Assembly: GCA_023333565.1 (NCBI GenBank)
Contig: JAJKFH010000115.1
Span: 2,976,001-3,040,000, forward strand
Direction of reading: 5' to 3'
Length of the DNA stretch: 64,000 bases
Source of the DNA: Puffinus mauretanicus
Lineage: Eukaryota; Chordata; Aves; Procellariiformes; Procellariidae
This document shows positions 1 to 9,858 of this stretch, one piece after another; the stretch's first letter is position 1, and each line of letters starts with the position of its first letter. The notes beneath the pieces are model-generated. The model searched no databases and had not been told where the DNA came from. It saw only the letters and a list, made by a program, of their open reading frames with translations. Position numbers and translations under genes: made by a program.

Positions 1-1341
1 TTTCTAATCTACTCACTGTTATACAACACAACTGTCTTTCATGTGAGCTTCATTGACACAGAAAGAAAACTAATCTCAAGTGAGGCATTGCTTTAACTTC
101 AGTTGGCCACTTTGAACAGTTTCTTCAGCTATTAACTTCTGTTGTCATCTGTTAGTATAAACATTCACTGAAACCAAAATTTTACTTCACAGTATGGGTA
201 CACTCCCTGGACTGGAGTTCACTCAATATAGACTTTGAGTGAAGATACAACTAAAAGTATAAAACCAGAAAAATTGCAGAAAATTAGATTAATGTTATAT
301 TGGTTTTTTAGATATCTGAAGATAACACATATCTACTTGTTCAGTTTCATATTCCAGGAATTTCAACGTCTGTTTCTTTCACTAACCACGAACACAAGTT
401 TGAGGTGTAGAAATGGTTTGAAAACACATTTACCATTCCACTTGCGTCCTTGCCATGGCACAAAACTACTATGCATCCAGAAGTGCTCTAGCACTTGAAA
501 GGAGCTAGAACGTAAGGCTTATTCTGTTCTCACATAAGTCAGGACGAGCACATAATCCTTCAAGAAGCAAAAGCTGTAACTAAGCAAAAATAAAAAAATT
601 CAAAATCACTGACCTCACACAAGATCCACCTGGTCAAATTCATCTGGAAGATAAAAGTTTTACACTCATAAATTCCCTTTTCTAAATCGGCTGAAATCAT
701 TGAGAATTTTCTAGAAGCATGAGAAATAAGAAAACACTGGTAGAAAAAAAGAGCACCAATGCAAGCTTCCTGTCTTTTTTGTGAACATTATAACTGAACA
801 GAAGCCCTTCTACAGTAGGTAGTGTTGCATCATTATCTCTGAAAACAAGCCAATATCAGGAGATTTACTGTCATTCATCACATATACATTCACTATCTAT
901 TTAATTCACCTACATTTAATAACTGTGGTAATCCATATTTGTTGGTTCCCCTCCCATATTTCCAGTTACTCATTGCTACTAGTAATTGCCGTTACTGTCT
1001 GTTTTATAAGTGGAAAGTTTGTAGCAATAACATCAATTTGTGCAGCTGAACGTTTATCCCCTCAAGCAGGCATGTGCATGCATGCACCCAGCCACGGATC
1101 AACATGAACTGAAAACACACAGCACTCAAAAACGAATGTCACAGATAAGCATGCTTTTCCTCTACAGATCAGGATGGATGCTGCTAGTTGACTCTCTCTA
1201 TATACATATATATGTAGGTGGCCTTAGAAACTAAATTTGTCCAGTAGATAGTCCCAGATCCTTTGTTCTCCCCACTTGCTAGTACCTGGCTGTAGAAGCC
1301 TTCAGGTTTGGTAGACACACTCCTCTTGCTGGTACTCAGAT
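1..1341. other. AT-rich flank left of the provirus
   Basis: No coding exon or recognisable repeat in most of this stretch. The open frames are short and have no family resemblance. There is a small TATA-type alternating run near 1198-1218 and a TGCATGCATGCA run near 1074-1085. The last ~100 bases, with CTTGCTAGTACCTGG and CTTGCTGGTACTC words, resemble in style the C/T-rich DNA right of the provirus and probably belong to the same pre-insertion locus. Confidence 0.5.
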
Positions 1342-1790
1342 TGATGTAGTAGGTACAGTATCTACTATTCCATACTGCTTGCTTCTGTAATTTTACTGTT
1401 CGCTTCTGTAATTCTAAACAATGAAGACTTGTTGCTTAGAAGATAGGTAACTAGCAGGTGTTGTGTTTGCAGGTGTGTAGAATTGTAACTAGTCTAAATT
1501 GTGTATCCTGGAAGCATCGTTAGGCTCTAGTGAAGAATAACCTTGGAAACTATAAACAAACGTGGTCCAAGCATGGCTCAGGGACAAACTGCGACCCTAT
1601 AAGGTAAAGAGGAATTAAGTTCATGAAGAGTTCACTACCCTAACGACCACCAGAGACCACTCGAGACCCTCAAGAAGACCCTAAAGGCTTTAGTGCGCAT
1701 GTGTTTAAGATGATGTAATATTATAATTAGTTCTCGGAAATGTAATGAATATGTAACAAGGAAATTCAGAATATGTATGAGAAGCATGGA

Positions 1791-1796
1791 TATAAA
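1791..1796 (+). promoter_or_regulatory. TATA box of the 5' LTR
   Basis: TATAAA lies 143 bases before the LTR end and 63 bases before the AATAAA signal, the right spacing for a U3 core promoter with transcription starting about 25-30 bases downstream. Whether it is active is not visible. Confidence 0.7.
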
Positions 1797-1858
1797 CAGA
1801 AAGGTGACTAAACCAGGTGTGCTTGATTTGTGGCAAGTCCACCGAGCACCCAGGCCTG

Positions 1859-1864
1859 AATAAA
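1859..1864 (+). promoter_or_regulatory. Polyadenylation signal in R of the 5' LTR
   Basis: AATAAA is followed by a T/G-containing stretch (GAGCGTGTGGAATTGG) that could serve as the downstream element. The same signal occurs at 7431-7436 in the 3' LTR, where it would end the proviral transcript. Confidence 0.7.
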
Positions 1865-1939
1865 ACAATATCTCTCCTGAGCGTGTGGAATTGGTTACTT
1901 GCACGCCGGGCACGAATCCACTTTTCGGACAACAGTTTT

Positions 1940-1957
1940 TGGCAACCCAGGTGGGAC
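1940..1957 (+). other. tRNA primer binding site (PBS), arginine-like
   Basis: An 18-base stretch starting TGG (complement of the tRNA CCA end) lies 5 bases after the LTR end, the expected place for reverse-transcription priming. By memory of vertebrate tRNA 3' ends, the best fit is tRNA-Arg (CCU anticodon), with mismatches only at positions 4 and 6 of the 18. The last twelve bases (CCCAGGTGGGAC) match the T-arm and acceptor complement exactly. The site is certain by position; the tRNA identity is inferred. Confidence 0.65.
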
Positions 1958-2106
1958 AGCTGTGAAGCCTTGCCCGGATCGACTCGCCAGCTCTCGGTGG
2001 GGAGACCCTGCTCTCCGGACTCCACCGTGCACCGACCTTTTGATCGGGGACTCCGTGAGTATCCTCCCCAACCAGAGCAGGTGGGCGACTCAACAGTGCA
2101 ACGCTA

Positions 2107-2259
2107 AGGTAAAAGAGATATTGTTCTGGAGTATAAAACTGTGCATGCATGTATTTGGTAAGGAATTGTGGCCACAGGTAAAGAGGTATATTCATATGCG
2201 TTTGACAGTGACGACTGGAGTATATGAAGTTGTGGTAAAGAACGTTCTTTTTAGGTAAA
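2107..2259 (+). promoter_or_regulatory. Leader with three AGGTAAA splice-donor-like sites
   Basis: Between the PBS and the gag ATG, the heptamer AGGTAAA occurs at 2107-2113, 2176-2182 and 2253-2259. The middle copy reads CAG|GTAAAG, close to the consensus donor. A retrovirus needs one leader donor to make spliced env RNA. Which of these was used, if any, cannot be decided from sequence. Confidence 0.4.
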
Positions 2260-2262
2260 GGT

Positions 2263-3776
2263 ATGGGAGCTCAACTATCAAAAGTAACACCTTGTTCCCC
2301 CTTAGGATGCATCATTAAACATTGGGGAAAATTTGGGGGTAATCCTTTGAGAAAGGATAAATTAATTGAATATTGTACTAAATGGTGGCCAATGTATAAA
2401 TTAGAAGATGAGGAAAAATGGCCAGAATTGGGAACCTTGCAATATAATACTATTTTACAATTAATGTTATGAGGTACCTTATGTAATTTGTTTTTTTTCT
2501 TTGAGAAATGATCATGAAATTTGAAAAAAAATGTAAACTTTTAGATTTAGATTCTAATGTAATGATTATGATGATGGAAAATAAGGAACCAAAAGTGCAT
2601 TGTTGTTCTGCTTGTAGCATAAGAAAATGATGTTTAAAACTAGGAAAAGAAGAAGAAAATACACAAATGTTAGTACCACCAAATGAAAATGAAACTTCTG
2701 AAACCGAAGCAAGAAGAAGCAATACTTTTAGTCCGATAGCTGGCAGGACTAGAACCCAGCAAGGGTCTGTATTGTTAGCACCCCTTCGCCAGGCAGTGGG
2801 CCCAAGGGGGGAGCCGGTATTTGTGAAAGTACCATTTACAACTTCTGATTTAATGAATTGGAAAGAGTTAGCAGGATCATATAGAGAGAATCCTGAAAAG
2901 GTGTATAGATCTTTTCAAACAATTATTGAAAATCATAATCCAGATTGGCAAGATATTCAAATTCTTTTGAATAATTTGTTTATTCCTAAAGAAAAGAGGG
3001 TAGTATTATAAAAAGCAAATATAGAAAATGAGAGAATAAATGCAAGAGAAGGTCCTGCTCATTTTATGCCAACTCAAGACCCAAATTGTAATCCTAATAG
3101 TAATGATGAGAAATTGGTGATTAAACAGTATCAACAATTAATTTTGTATAGAGTAAAGAATGGAATACCCTGCCCAAAGAATTTGGTGAAATTGACTCAA
3201 ATAATTCAAGGAAAAACAGACGACCCATCCGCCTTTTATGAATGATTATGTGAGGCAGCTAGGAAATGCACAGACTTAGATCCTGAGAGTGATGAGAATA
3301 GAGCAATACTTACTACTTTGTTTGTAGGGCAAGCTGCTCCAGATATTCAAAAAAAATTGCAGAAAGTGGATGGAATTACAGGAATTACTATATCACAGTT
3401 AATTGAAATTGCTTATAAGGTGTATAACAATAGGGAAGAGGAGGAAAAGAAAAATCAGGAAAAAGAAAAAATAAAAGATAGGAAACAAAAAGCTGCTATT
3501 CTAGCAGCTGCTTTTGTAAATGCCCAAGGATCAGCAGGAGGAAGAGGTAGAAGATATGTGAGAGGTAGAGGTAGAGGGTATTTGAGAGGAAAAGGTAGAG
3601 GAGATAGAGATATGTTTAAACAATATACCTCATTAGGATTTAATCAATGTGCTGTATGTAAGAAACAGGGACACTGGAAGAGTGAGTGTCGAGAGAACAA
3701 AGAAGCAGTTGTGACTCAGTCACAGCAGATACCACCTGAAGCTGATTTACTTATGATGGGAGGAAATTCTGAATAA
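2263..3776 (+). pseudogene. gag: Broken gag (matrix, capsid, nucleocapsid)
   Basis: The start ATG at 2263 is followed by Gly2, a myristoylation-type N-terminus (MGAQLSK), and a class I matrix domain to about 2470. That frame stops at TGA 2470-2472. The reading then shifts to the next frame, most likely in the T-tract at 2491-2498, and continues as capsid to 3776. In this second frame there are stops at 2502 (TGA, close to the shift), 2628 (TGA), 3009 (TAA) and 3243 (TGA). The capsid N-domain is recognisable around 2817-2990 and the major homology region around 3206-3270. A Glu/Lys-rich helical stretch (3427-3490), an Arg/Gly-rich basic stretch (3535-3610) and a CX2CX4HX4C zinc knuckle (3648-3689, CAVCKKQGHW...C) follow. 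The frame ends at TAA 3774-3776. It is non-functional. Confidence 0.9.
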
Positions 3777-4150
3777 CGGGGACCGGGGGTAGAAAAGATA
3801 TTTTCCCAGCTGAGCCCTTGGTTCCAGTAAAGCTGGGAAATGAAGTAGTCGATTTTTTAGTAGATACTGGAGCAAAATATTCTGTTATAAATACATGTAA
3901 AGGACCAATGAGTAAATTTAATGTATCTATTGTTGGGGTCACAGGAAAGAAAGAGGTAAAGCCTTTTTTGAATCCTTTAAAATGTAAAATTGGAGGACAT
4001 GAATTTTTATATGTACCGGAATGCACCATGCCTCTCTTAGGACGGGATTTATTGAATAAATTGGGAGCACAAATTAACTTTAAAAAAGGAAGAATCCAAG
4101 TTCATTTTCCTGAAGCTAATGCCTGGCAAGCCCAAGTTTATTTATTACAG
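3773..4150 (+). pseudogene. pro: Retroviral aspartic protease domain of pol
   Basis: The frame opens at 3773, right over the gag stop, one frame off. The active-site triad DTGA is at 3863-3874, preceded by FLV, and the C-terminal LLGRDLL motif is present near 4034-4054. Length and motif spacing match a retropepsin of about 110 residues. This domain itself has no internal stop. The offset from gag may be a decayed readthrough arrangement or a small indel, since gammaretroviruses normally read through an in-frame stop. Intact motifs do not make it functional, because gag upstream is broken. Confidence 0.88.
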
Positions 4151-5125
4151 ACAAACACAGATGAATCTGAAGAAATTCCAGAAGAGATTAAAGATGCAGT
4201 TTACCCTTTTGTTTGGGCAACAGAGAAACCAGGAAAAGCAAAAAATGTGGAACCGGTAAAAGTTGAATTGAAAACAGGAGTTCGACCGGTAAGAAAGAAA
4301 CAATATCCTATTAGTATAGAAGCCAGAAAAGGTTTGGAACCAATAATAAATAATTTCCTTAAATATGGACTTTTAAGAGAATGTCAATCTGATTATAATA
4401 CTCCTATCCTTCCAGTGAAAAAGCCACATAACCAAGGATATAGGCTGGTTCAAGATCTAAGAGCAATAAACCAGTTAGTGGTGGACATTCATCCAGTAGT
4501 CCCTAATCCATACACGCTGCTAACAACTATCAATGAATCAAATGCATATTTCTCTGTTATAGATTTGAAAGATGCTTTCTTTTGTATACCTCTGGAAGAA
4601 AACAGCCAAAAGATATTTGCTTTTGAATGAAAAGATCCGTCGACTGGGAGGAGGACTCAGCTCTGCTGAACCGTGCTGCCACAAGGGTTTAAAAATAGCC
4701 CAACCATCTTTGGAGCAGCTCTGAATAAGAAACTGGAACAGTGGTCCGGTAAGGAAAATCAAATCACCCTCCTTCAATATGTTGATGACATCCTATTGGG
4801 AGCAGATACTATTGAAATCTGCAAAGAAAAGACTGTCAGCCTCCTAAACTTTTTGGAAATGGCCGGGTATAGGGTGTCAGAGAAGAAAGCACAAATTGCA
4901 AAACAAACTGTAATTTATTTGGGGTTTGAGATTTCCCCAAGGACAGCGAAGATTGGGAAATGGTAGAAAAGAAGCCATTTGCAGGATGGCACCCCCTCAA
5001 TCCAAAAGAAAGTTGAGAGGATTTCTAGGAATGGCTGGATAGTGTCGCCTTTGGATTCCAAATTATGGTTTGATGGCAAAACCACTGCATGAGGCAACCA
5101 AAAGCCCTGAAGAAAATCCTGCCTC
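4151..5125 (+). pseudogene. pol: Reverse transcriptase domain of pol, interrupted and internally deleted
   Basis: Fingers and palm are readable in the protease frame: the VKKP/GYRLVQDLRAIN region (4417-4470), the first catalytic block SVIDLKDAFFCIPL (4553-4594), LPQGFKNSP (4676-4702) and the YVDD core at 4778-4789. TGA stops at 4628 and 4667 lie where the family has tryptophan. Near 4950-4966 the frame shifts by +1, and the thumb continues (MAPPQSKRKLRGFL, from 4985) with a TAG at 5040. After PLHEATK (about 5079-5100) the sequence jumps to the residues that normally sit just before RNase H. The whole connection domain, over 100 residues, is therefore missing in frame. Confidence 0.88.
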
Positions 5126-5789
5126 TTTAATGCCAAGTGAAAAAGAGAGTGATCCTAATCATGATTGTTTACAAGTTATCGAACAGGTATATGCCAGCAG
5201 GCCAGACCTGAGAGATGTCCCTCTCCAGACTCCGGATGAAGAATTATTTACTGACGGAAGCAGCTTTGCTGTGAAAGGAACAAGGAGGGCTGGCTATGCC
5301 GTGGTAACTTTAACCGAAGATCAAGAAGTAAAAGCATCACCTCCAAATACATCTGCCCAGAAAGCAGAAATTATAGCCCTCACAAAAGCCTTAAATTTAG
5401 CTAAAAGAAAAAGAGTCAACATCTATACAGATTCTAAATATGCTTTTGAAGTTGTGCATGCTCATGGAACAATATGGAAGGAGCGAGGACTTTTATCTGC
5501 TAGCGGTACCCCTATAAAATATGGAACAGAAATTTTGAATTTGTTGGAAGCAGTACAGAAACCAAAAGAAGTTGCAGTGATCCATTGTAAAGCTCATCAA
5601 AAAGGGGACTCAAAAGTAATACAAGGAAATCGAAAAGCAGATGAGGCTGCTAAACGTGTAGCATTAAATACTATGATTTATGTTTTAATTCCATCAAAAG
5701 AAATTCAGGTGAAATCCCCAAATTATAATGAGAAAGAAAATAAATTAACTATGTTATTACATTGTAAGAAGAATGATCAAGGATGGTAG
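5126..5789 (+). pseudogene. pol: RNase H domain of pol
   Basis: This domain reads open from an internal ATG at 5070 to TAG 5787-5789. Landmarks are FTDGSSF with the first catalytic Asp at 5253-5255, the Glu-containing helix (KAEIIALTKAL, about 5361-5393), IYTDSKYAFEVV with the third acidic residue (about 5421-5456), and the HCKAHQKGD/NRKADEAAK segment with the last acidic position (about 5583-5657). All four acidic positions appear to be present. It is the best preserved enzyme domain of the element, though it is fused directly to a truncated thumb by the deletion described for the RT. Confidence 0.85.
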
Positions 5790-6427
5790 ATAACCTCACA
5801 TGGACAATGTATAGTAACCCCTGAAATTATGAAGAAATTAATGGTCAAAACCCATGCTGAAGCACATATGGGAGCAGAAGCAATGGTAGAATCAGTAAAA
5901 CGATATGCGACAGGAACTAAAATGTTATTGATTGCTAAAAGTGTGAGTAATAAATGTGAGATTTGTCTTAGGAACAATCCGAAAATACAAATCCAACCCC
6001 CTCCTGGAGAGGTAAAGAGAAGCATAACTCCCGGTGAATATTGGCAAATAGATTTTTCAGAATTACCGTGATGTAACCAATACCAATATCTATTGGTAAA
6101 TACCTTCTCTGGATGGCCAAAAGCTTTCCTGTGTCGAACCAACAAGGCAAAAGAGGTTGTGAAACATTTGTTGAAAGAAATAATTTCAAGGTTTGGAGTC
6201 CCTTTAAGAATGTCCTCTGATAGAGGCCCACATTTTGTAGCGGAGGTTATTAAAAATGTGAAAAACCAAATATTAAAAAAAACAAATTCCTAAAATATAT
6301 CCAGAAGCTCAGTGGAAATAGATTGAAGCTTTACCATTTGCCTTGTTAAGAATTAGAGTGACCCCGAGAGTTAGAGAAAAAGTAAGTTTATTTGAAATTT
6401 TGTATGGTAAACCTTATGATCCTTAAT
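5790..6427 (+). pseudogene. pol: Integrase of pol, catalytic core broken
   Basis: The zinc-binding HHCC module is readable: HAEAH at about 5853-5867, and CEIC near 5955-5966. The first catalytic Asp is in YWQIDFSE (GAT 6051-6053). TGA at 6069 interrupts. The reading resumes in the same frame through FSGWPKAF to the second catalytic Asp in SSDRGPHF (GAT 6219-6221). Soon after, about 25-30 residues that should carry the catalytic Glu are missing and the frame moves by one (about 6260-6285). The C-terminal part is readable from 6280, with TAG at 6319 where tryptophan is expected and the LPFALLRIRVTPR segment at about 6331-6369. Integration activity is impossible. Confidence 0.85.
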
Positions 6428-6900
6428 CTAACAGGAAGATCTAAACAGATGCATGTAATAGAAGAAAAATGTTACACCAGAATAAAAAAAATATATATAT
6501 CCTAAACTGTGGACATCTATACCTAAGGGACCATTGAAATTAACTTTAAGACGTACTTGATGAGTTATCAGAGATGTTGTTAAAATATTTGTGATATTTA
6601 AAATATTTATTGAAAAAAAAAAACCACCAAATTAATTAAAAAATTGTAGTTTTAGGAATAGAAAATATAAAGCCTGTTGATATTAATTATGATGATCAGT
6701 AAAACTGAATCCTAATTTCTATTGCCAAAATAAGATAGAAATTCCAAATTTAAATTGGCACAGACAATTGTTCTTATTTGCAATACTGATCATCATCTTA
6801 ATTATAATTATTTGTTGTATGATTTAATGTATGTCTTTTTGTAGACCAAATGCTTACAAGTAAATGATGTGAGACTCGTGATGCTCAACATCATAAGTCT
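6428..6900 (+). pseudogene. env: Env remnant, mostly deleted, transmembrane tail left
   Basis: A retrovirus needs about 1.5-2 kb of env between integrase and the polypurine tract; here there are under 500 bases. Most of it is unreadable, with many stops and A/T runs. At 6768-6824 one frame gives about 19 hydrophobic residues ending in two Cys (ILIIIICCM pattern), then a stop. This looks like the membrane anchor and start of the cytoplasmic tail of the TM subunit. No surface subunit, furin site or immunosuppressive-type region could be recognised. Assignment to env rests on position plus this one segment. Confidence 0.6.
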
Positions 6901-6901
6901 C

Positions 6902-6913
6902 AAAGGGGGGAAT
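6902..6913 (+). other. Polypurine tract before the 3' LTR
   Basis: AAAGGGGGGAAT directly precedes the LTR start. This is the primer for plus-strand DNA synthesis and confirms the left edge of the 3' LTR. Confidence 0.85.
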
Positions 6914-7506
6914 TGATGTAGTAGGTACAGTATCTACTATTCCATACTGCTTGCTTCTGTAATTTTACTGTTCGCTTCTGTAATTCTAAACAATGAAGAC
7001 TTGTTGCTTAGAAGTTAGGTAACTAGCAGGTGTTGTGTTTGCAGGTGTGTAGAATTGTAACTAGTCTAAACTGTGTATCCTGGAAGCATCGTTAGGCTCT
7101 AGTGAAGAATAACCTTGGAAACTATAAACAAACGTGGTCCAAGCATGGCTCAGGGACAAACTGCGACCCTATAAGGTAAAGAGGAATTAAGTTCATGAAG
7201 AGTTCACTACCCTAACGACCACCAGAGACCACCCGAGACCCTCAAGAAGACCCTAAAGGCTTTAGTGCGCATGTGTTTAAGATGATGTAATATTATAATT
7301 AGTTCTCGGAAATGTAATGAATATGTAACTAGGAAATTCAGAAAATGTATGAGAAGCATGGATATAAACAGAAAGGTGACTAAACCAGGTGTGCTTGATT
7401 TGTGGCAAGTCCACCGAGCACCCAGGCCTGAATAAAACAATATCTCTCCTGAGCGTGTGGAATTGGTTACTTGCACGCCGGGCACGAATCCGCTTTTCGG
7501 ACAACA
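6914..7506 (+). repeat. 3' LTR of the class I ERV
   Basis: This 593-bp copy of 1342-1934 is collinear at an offset of 5572 with no indel and six substitutions. TATAAA at 7363-7368 and AATAAA at 7431-7436 are conserved. It ends ACAACA at 7506, followed by AGAC. The small divergence dates insertion as recent relative to the other repeats here: a few million years or less under usual avian neutral rates, by inference only. Confidence 0.95.
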
Positions 7507-9858
7507 AGACCTCCTTTTGTTGCATACACACCTCCCTCACCCCACAATAGTTGGCCCAGACCTATGGACCTTCTCAGAAGCTGTCTATCTGCTCCAGAAG
7601 GTGAAAAGACCACCCGGCTAACCAAATAGCTGACTCTCAGATTGCTGGTCTCTCCACTGCCTGGCCTCCAAACCTACCATCTCTCCAGTACCTCACTGCC
7701 AGACCTCTTATTCTACTCAACAACTCATTTAGCTTGAAATTAGCTGGTGAAGTACACATACATGCAGCACTGTAGTCCCCTAGGGAAACATTCACACTCT
7801 TTCCAATTACTGGCACTTAGACCTCAACACACAAACAACAGACAGGACTCTCACTGAGGAAAACAGAAATAGCATTTAACATGCAGATATGACAGACTCT
7901 GGTGATCAGATGCAGTGCTTAGCCAGACAAACTTATTGACCAGAAGTCTGTTCACATTGAACACCTTTCTCGTCCCTGCCCTACCTCCTCTTTTCTCTCC
8001 ATTTTCCCATGCTTGTTGCCCCCAATTCATCCCGATTCCTCCCTTTCTCCACCATCTGTCCTTCTCTAACCATCTCATTAAGTCTTTCACAGTCCCACAA
8101 TCCCCTTAAAACATTCTACAATATTTATTACACAAACTCAAAATGGCCTTCTTCTGCATCCCATCATGAGTCCCATATCCCTTTAGGCAATTAAACACCC
8201 TTCAGCCTTTAAGGCATTCTGTGATCAATGTCCCTCCCTCCCCCTATGACCCATCTTAGTGGGTTTCACACCCAGGACAACAGGCCAGTTTTCCTTTAAG
8301 AACCCTACAGATAGCAGAGTAAGGGTGCTCTGCTTGCACTCATTAAGATACAGCATTCCTCCACTTACTGTTTATTTGCATTTTTGGTGATTAGCCTTTA
8401 ATCGTATTACCTATTAATTATTAGCTTTTATCCTCCTAGAAATCAAGTTGATTAAACTGTGCTCTTCTTTCTAAGACTGACAGCAAATTAATTGTTTTAC
8501 ATTTCCTTCTCTTTCCCTCTTCCTCACATTCATATCTCATTGACTCTTAACATTGATGGTCCCATTTGATTTATAATTACACAATGTTGTTCAATATTAA
8601 ATCTCTTCTAAAGCTAAGTGATTTTTATTCTGCAAGTCAAAGTCCATAGGCTGGTTTTATACCTCCTGGTCCTTCTAAGTGAGATTTTGGAGGCATAATG
8701 CCAGCTGGATTGATCTCTAGAGCTGGACAATAAAGTAACGAGAAATTTAGCATGAACTCCCAAACCAGACTAACTTCCTTGAATTTTGACTTCTTTAGAA
8801 ACCACAAAATGAAACTAATTTCATAGCAATTCAGAGAACTTTCAACAACACTACACTGAACAGAAGCAGACTTTCCAATCTGCAGTTTAAAAGAGACAAG
8901 TTCATTCTTTGAAAGCAATCCAAATACTATCAACAAATTCTGTGGTACTTCTATAAAACAGATATATGAATGATAGCTTAAGAATTTAATTAAATACACT
9001 GTTTTCTCATGAAAAGCAATTTACAGGTTCCTTTTACATCTTTGTTTCTCCTGCAACTTAAAAGGCATCTGGATACTATAGGTTGGCAGCAGATTTTTTC
9101 AGATATAACAGAAAGTCTTATGAAGACTTAAAAACAGGAATTACAATTATGAGAGGCTGTCTCATGCTACAGAGGTGTCTGTAACTAAAGTTGCTTTTGG
9201 GGATCTAACACAAAAAAAAAAAAAAATCACAAACATTGCTTCAAGAGGGATTTTCTTTTAACAACACTATTTTACCCCCACATGGATTCTGTCGTATAAA
9301 TACTATAAGTTTTTGTCTGTCTACTGCCTTAGAAATACATAATCCTTTTCATATGAGATTTCATATCCCACAGTAGTATGCCTTTTTTCCTTTCATTGCC
9401 GAGCTCCTTATTTTTCTGCCACACTCCAATTATTTCAGTGGCCTTGAGTAGCTTGCAAATTGAACTAAGGACTGCCCTTTTATTATCTGTATATGAAGCC
9501 AAGATTACAATACAACTGGACTTCATTTTGACCAAATATATTTCACTCCATTATGCTGCAAGAATGAGGAAACTTTTTATTGTCTCTGTATCTAAGCTCT
9601 CATACTTATTTAGTCTCACAGCTGCTCCTGCTCATGTTCCTAAGATGGTCACTTCTCGTTAACAATTTCAATTTCAAACAGGTTTCCTCAGTGATTCTTC
9701 AATTCTGTTATTTAAAAACAAACAAACAAAACCCAAAACACACACACTCCCAAGTGCTTTAACATGAGAATTCAAGCCCTCTTCCTCCTCTGACTAGAGC
9801 TAAATAAAAAAGATGAGGGGGCAGGTCAAGGAAGATGAAATCTTGGATGCAGTTTTGG
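7507..9858. other. Right flank of the provirus, C/T-rich then AT-rich
   Basis: 7507-8260 is pyrimidine-rich (densest about 7960-8110) and repeat-like in texture, but I cannot name a family. 8260-9858 is AT-rich without coding signal. Small features: an A-tract at about 9210-9225 and an AAACAAACAAACAAAACCCAAAACACACACAC run at about 9716-9748. No gene is supported. Confidence 0.45.

Larger units (their letters stand above)
1342..1934 (+). repeat. 5' LTR of the class I ERV
   Basis: The 593-bp repeat is matched end to end by 6914-7506. It begins TG and ends CA. The differences seen against the 3' copy are six single-base changes, located near 1443, 1499, 1661, 1759, 1772 and 1920, with no indel. 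A TATA box (1791-1796) and an AATAAA signal (1859-1864) place U3 at about 1342-1818, R at about 1819-1880 and U5 after that. Short frames that cross this LTR on both strands are not genes. Confidence 0.95.
1342..7506 (+). mobile_element. Defective class I (gammaretrovirus-like) endogenous retrovirus, full-length with two LTRs
   Basis: A 6165-bp provirus in the order LTR, primer binding site, gag, pro-pol, env remnant, polypurine tract, LTR. Both LTRs are 593 bp, start TGATGT, end ACAACA, and by direct reading differ at six sites (about 1%). The class I assignment rests on the Gag matrix and capsid style, one CCHC zinc knuckle, a DTG protease, a YVDD reverse transcriptase, and the integrase type. 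Gag and Pol are interrupted by stops and frameshifts. Pol has at least two internal deletions and env is almost gone. The flanks AGAT (1338-1341) and AGAC (7507-7510) fit a 4-bp target duplication with one change, the size usual for gammaretroviral integration. It cannot encode a working virus. Confidence 0.93.

Noticed and set aside
1635..2195. 186-codon minus-strand frame as a gene
   Set aside because: It spans the 5' LTR, PBS and leader in antisense; the LTR part recurs in the 3' LTR.
3770..3818. A programmed -1 frameshift between gag and pro
   Set aside because: The pro frame only opens at 3773 and has TGA at 3770-3772. No slippery heptamer precedes the stop, and relatives use readthrough, so a small indel is the likelier cause.
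2470..6321. APOBEC3-type hypermutation as the sole cause of the stops
   Set aside because: Birds are not known to have APOBEC3, several stops fit C-to-T at CpG or transversions (3009, 5040), and the sample is too small.
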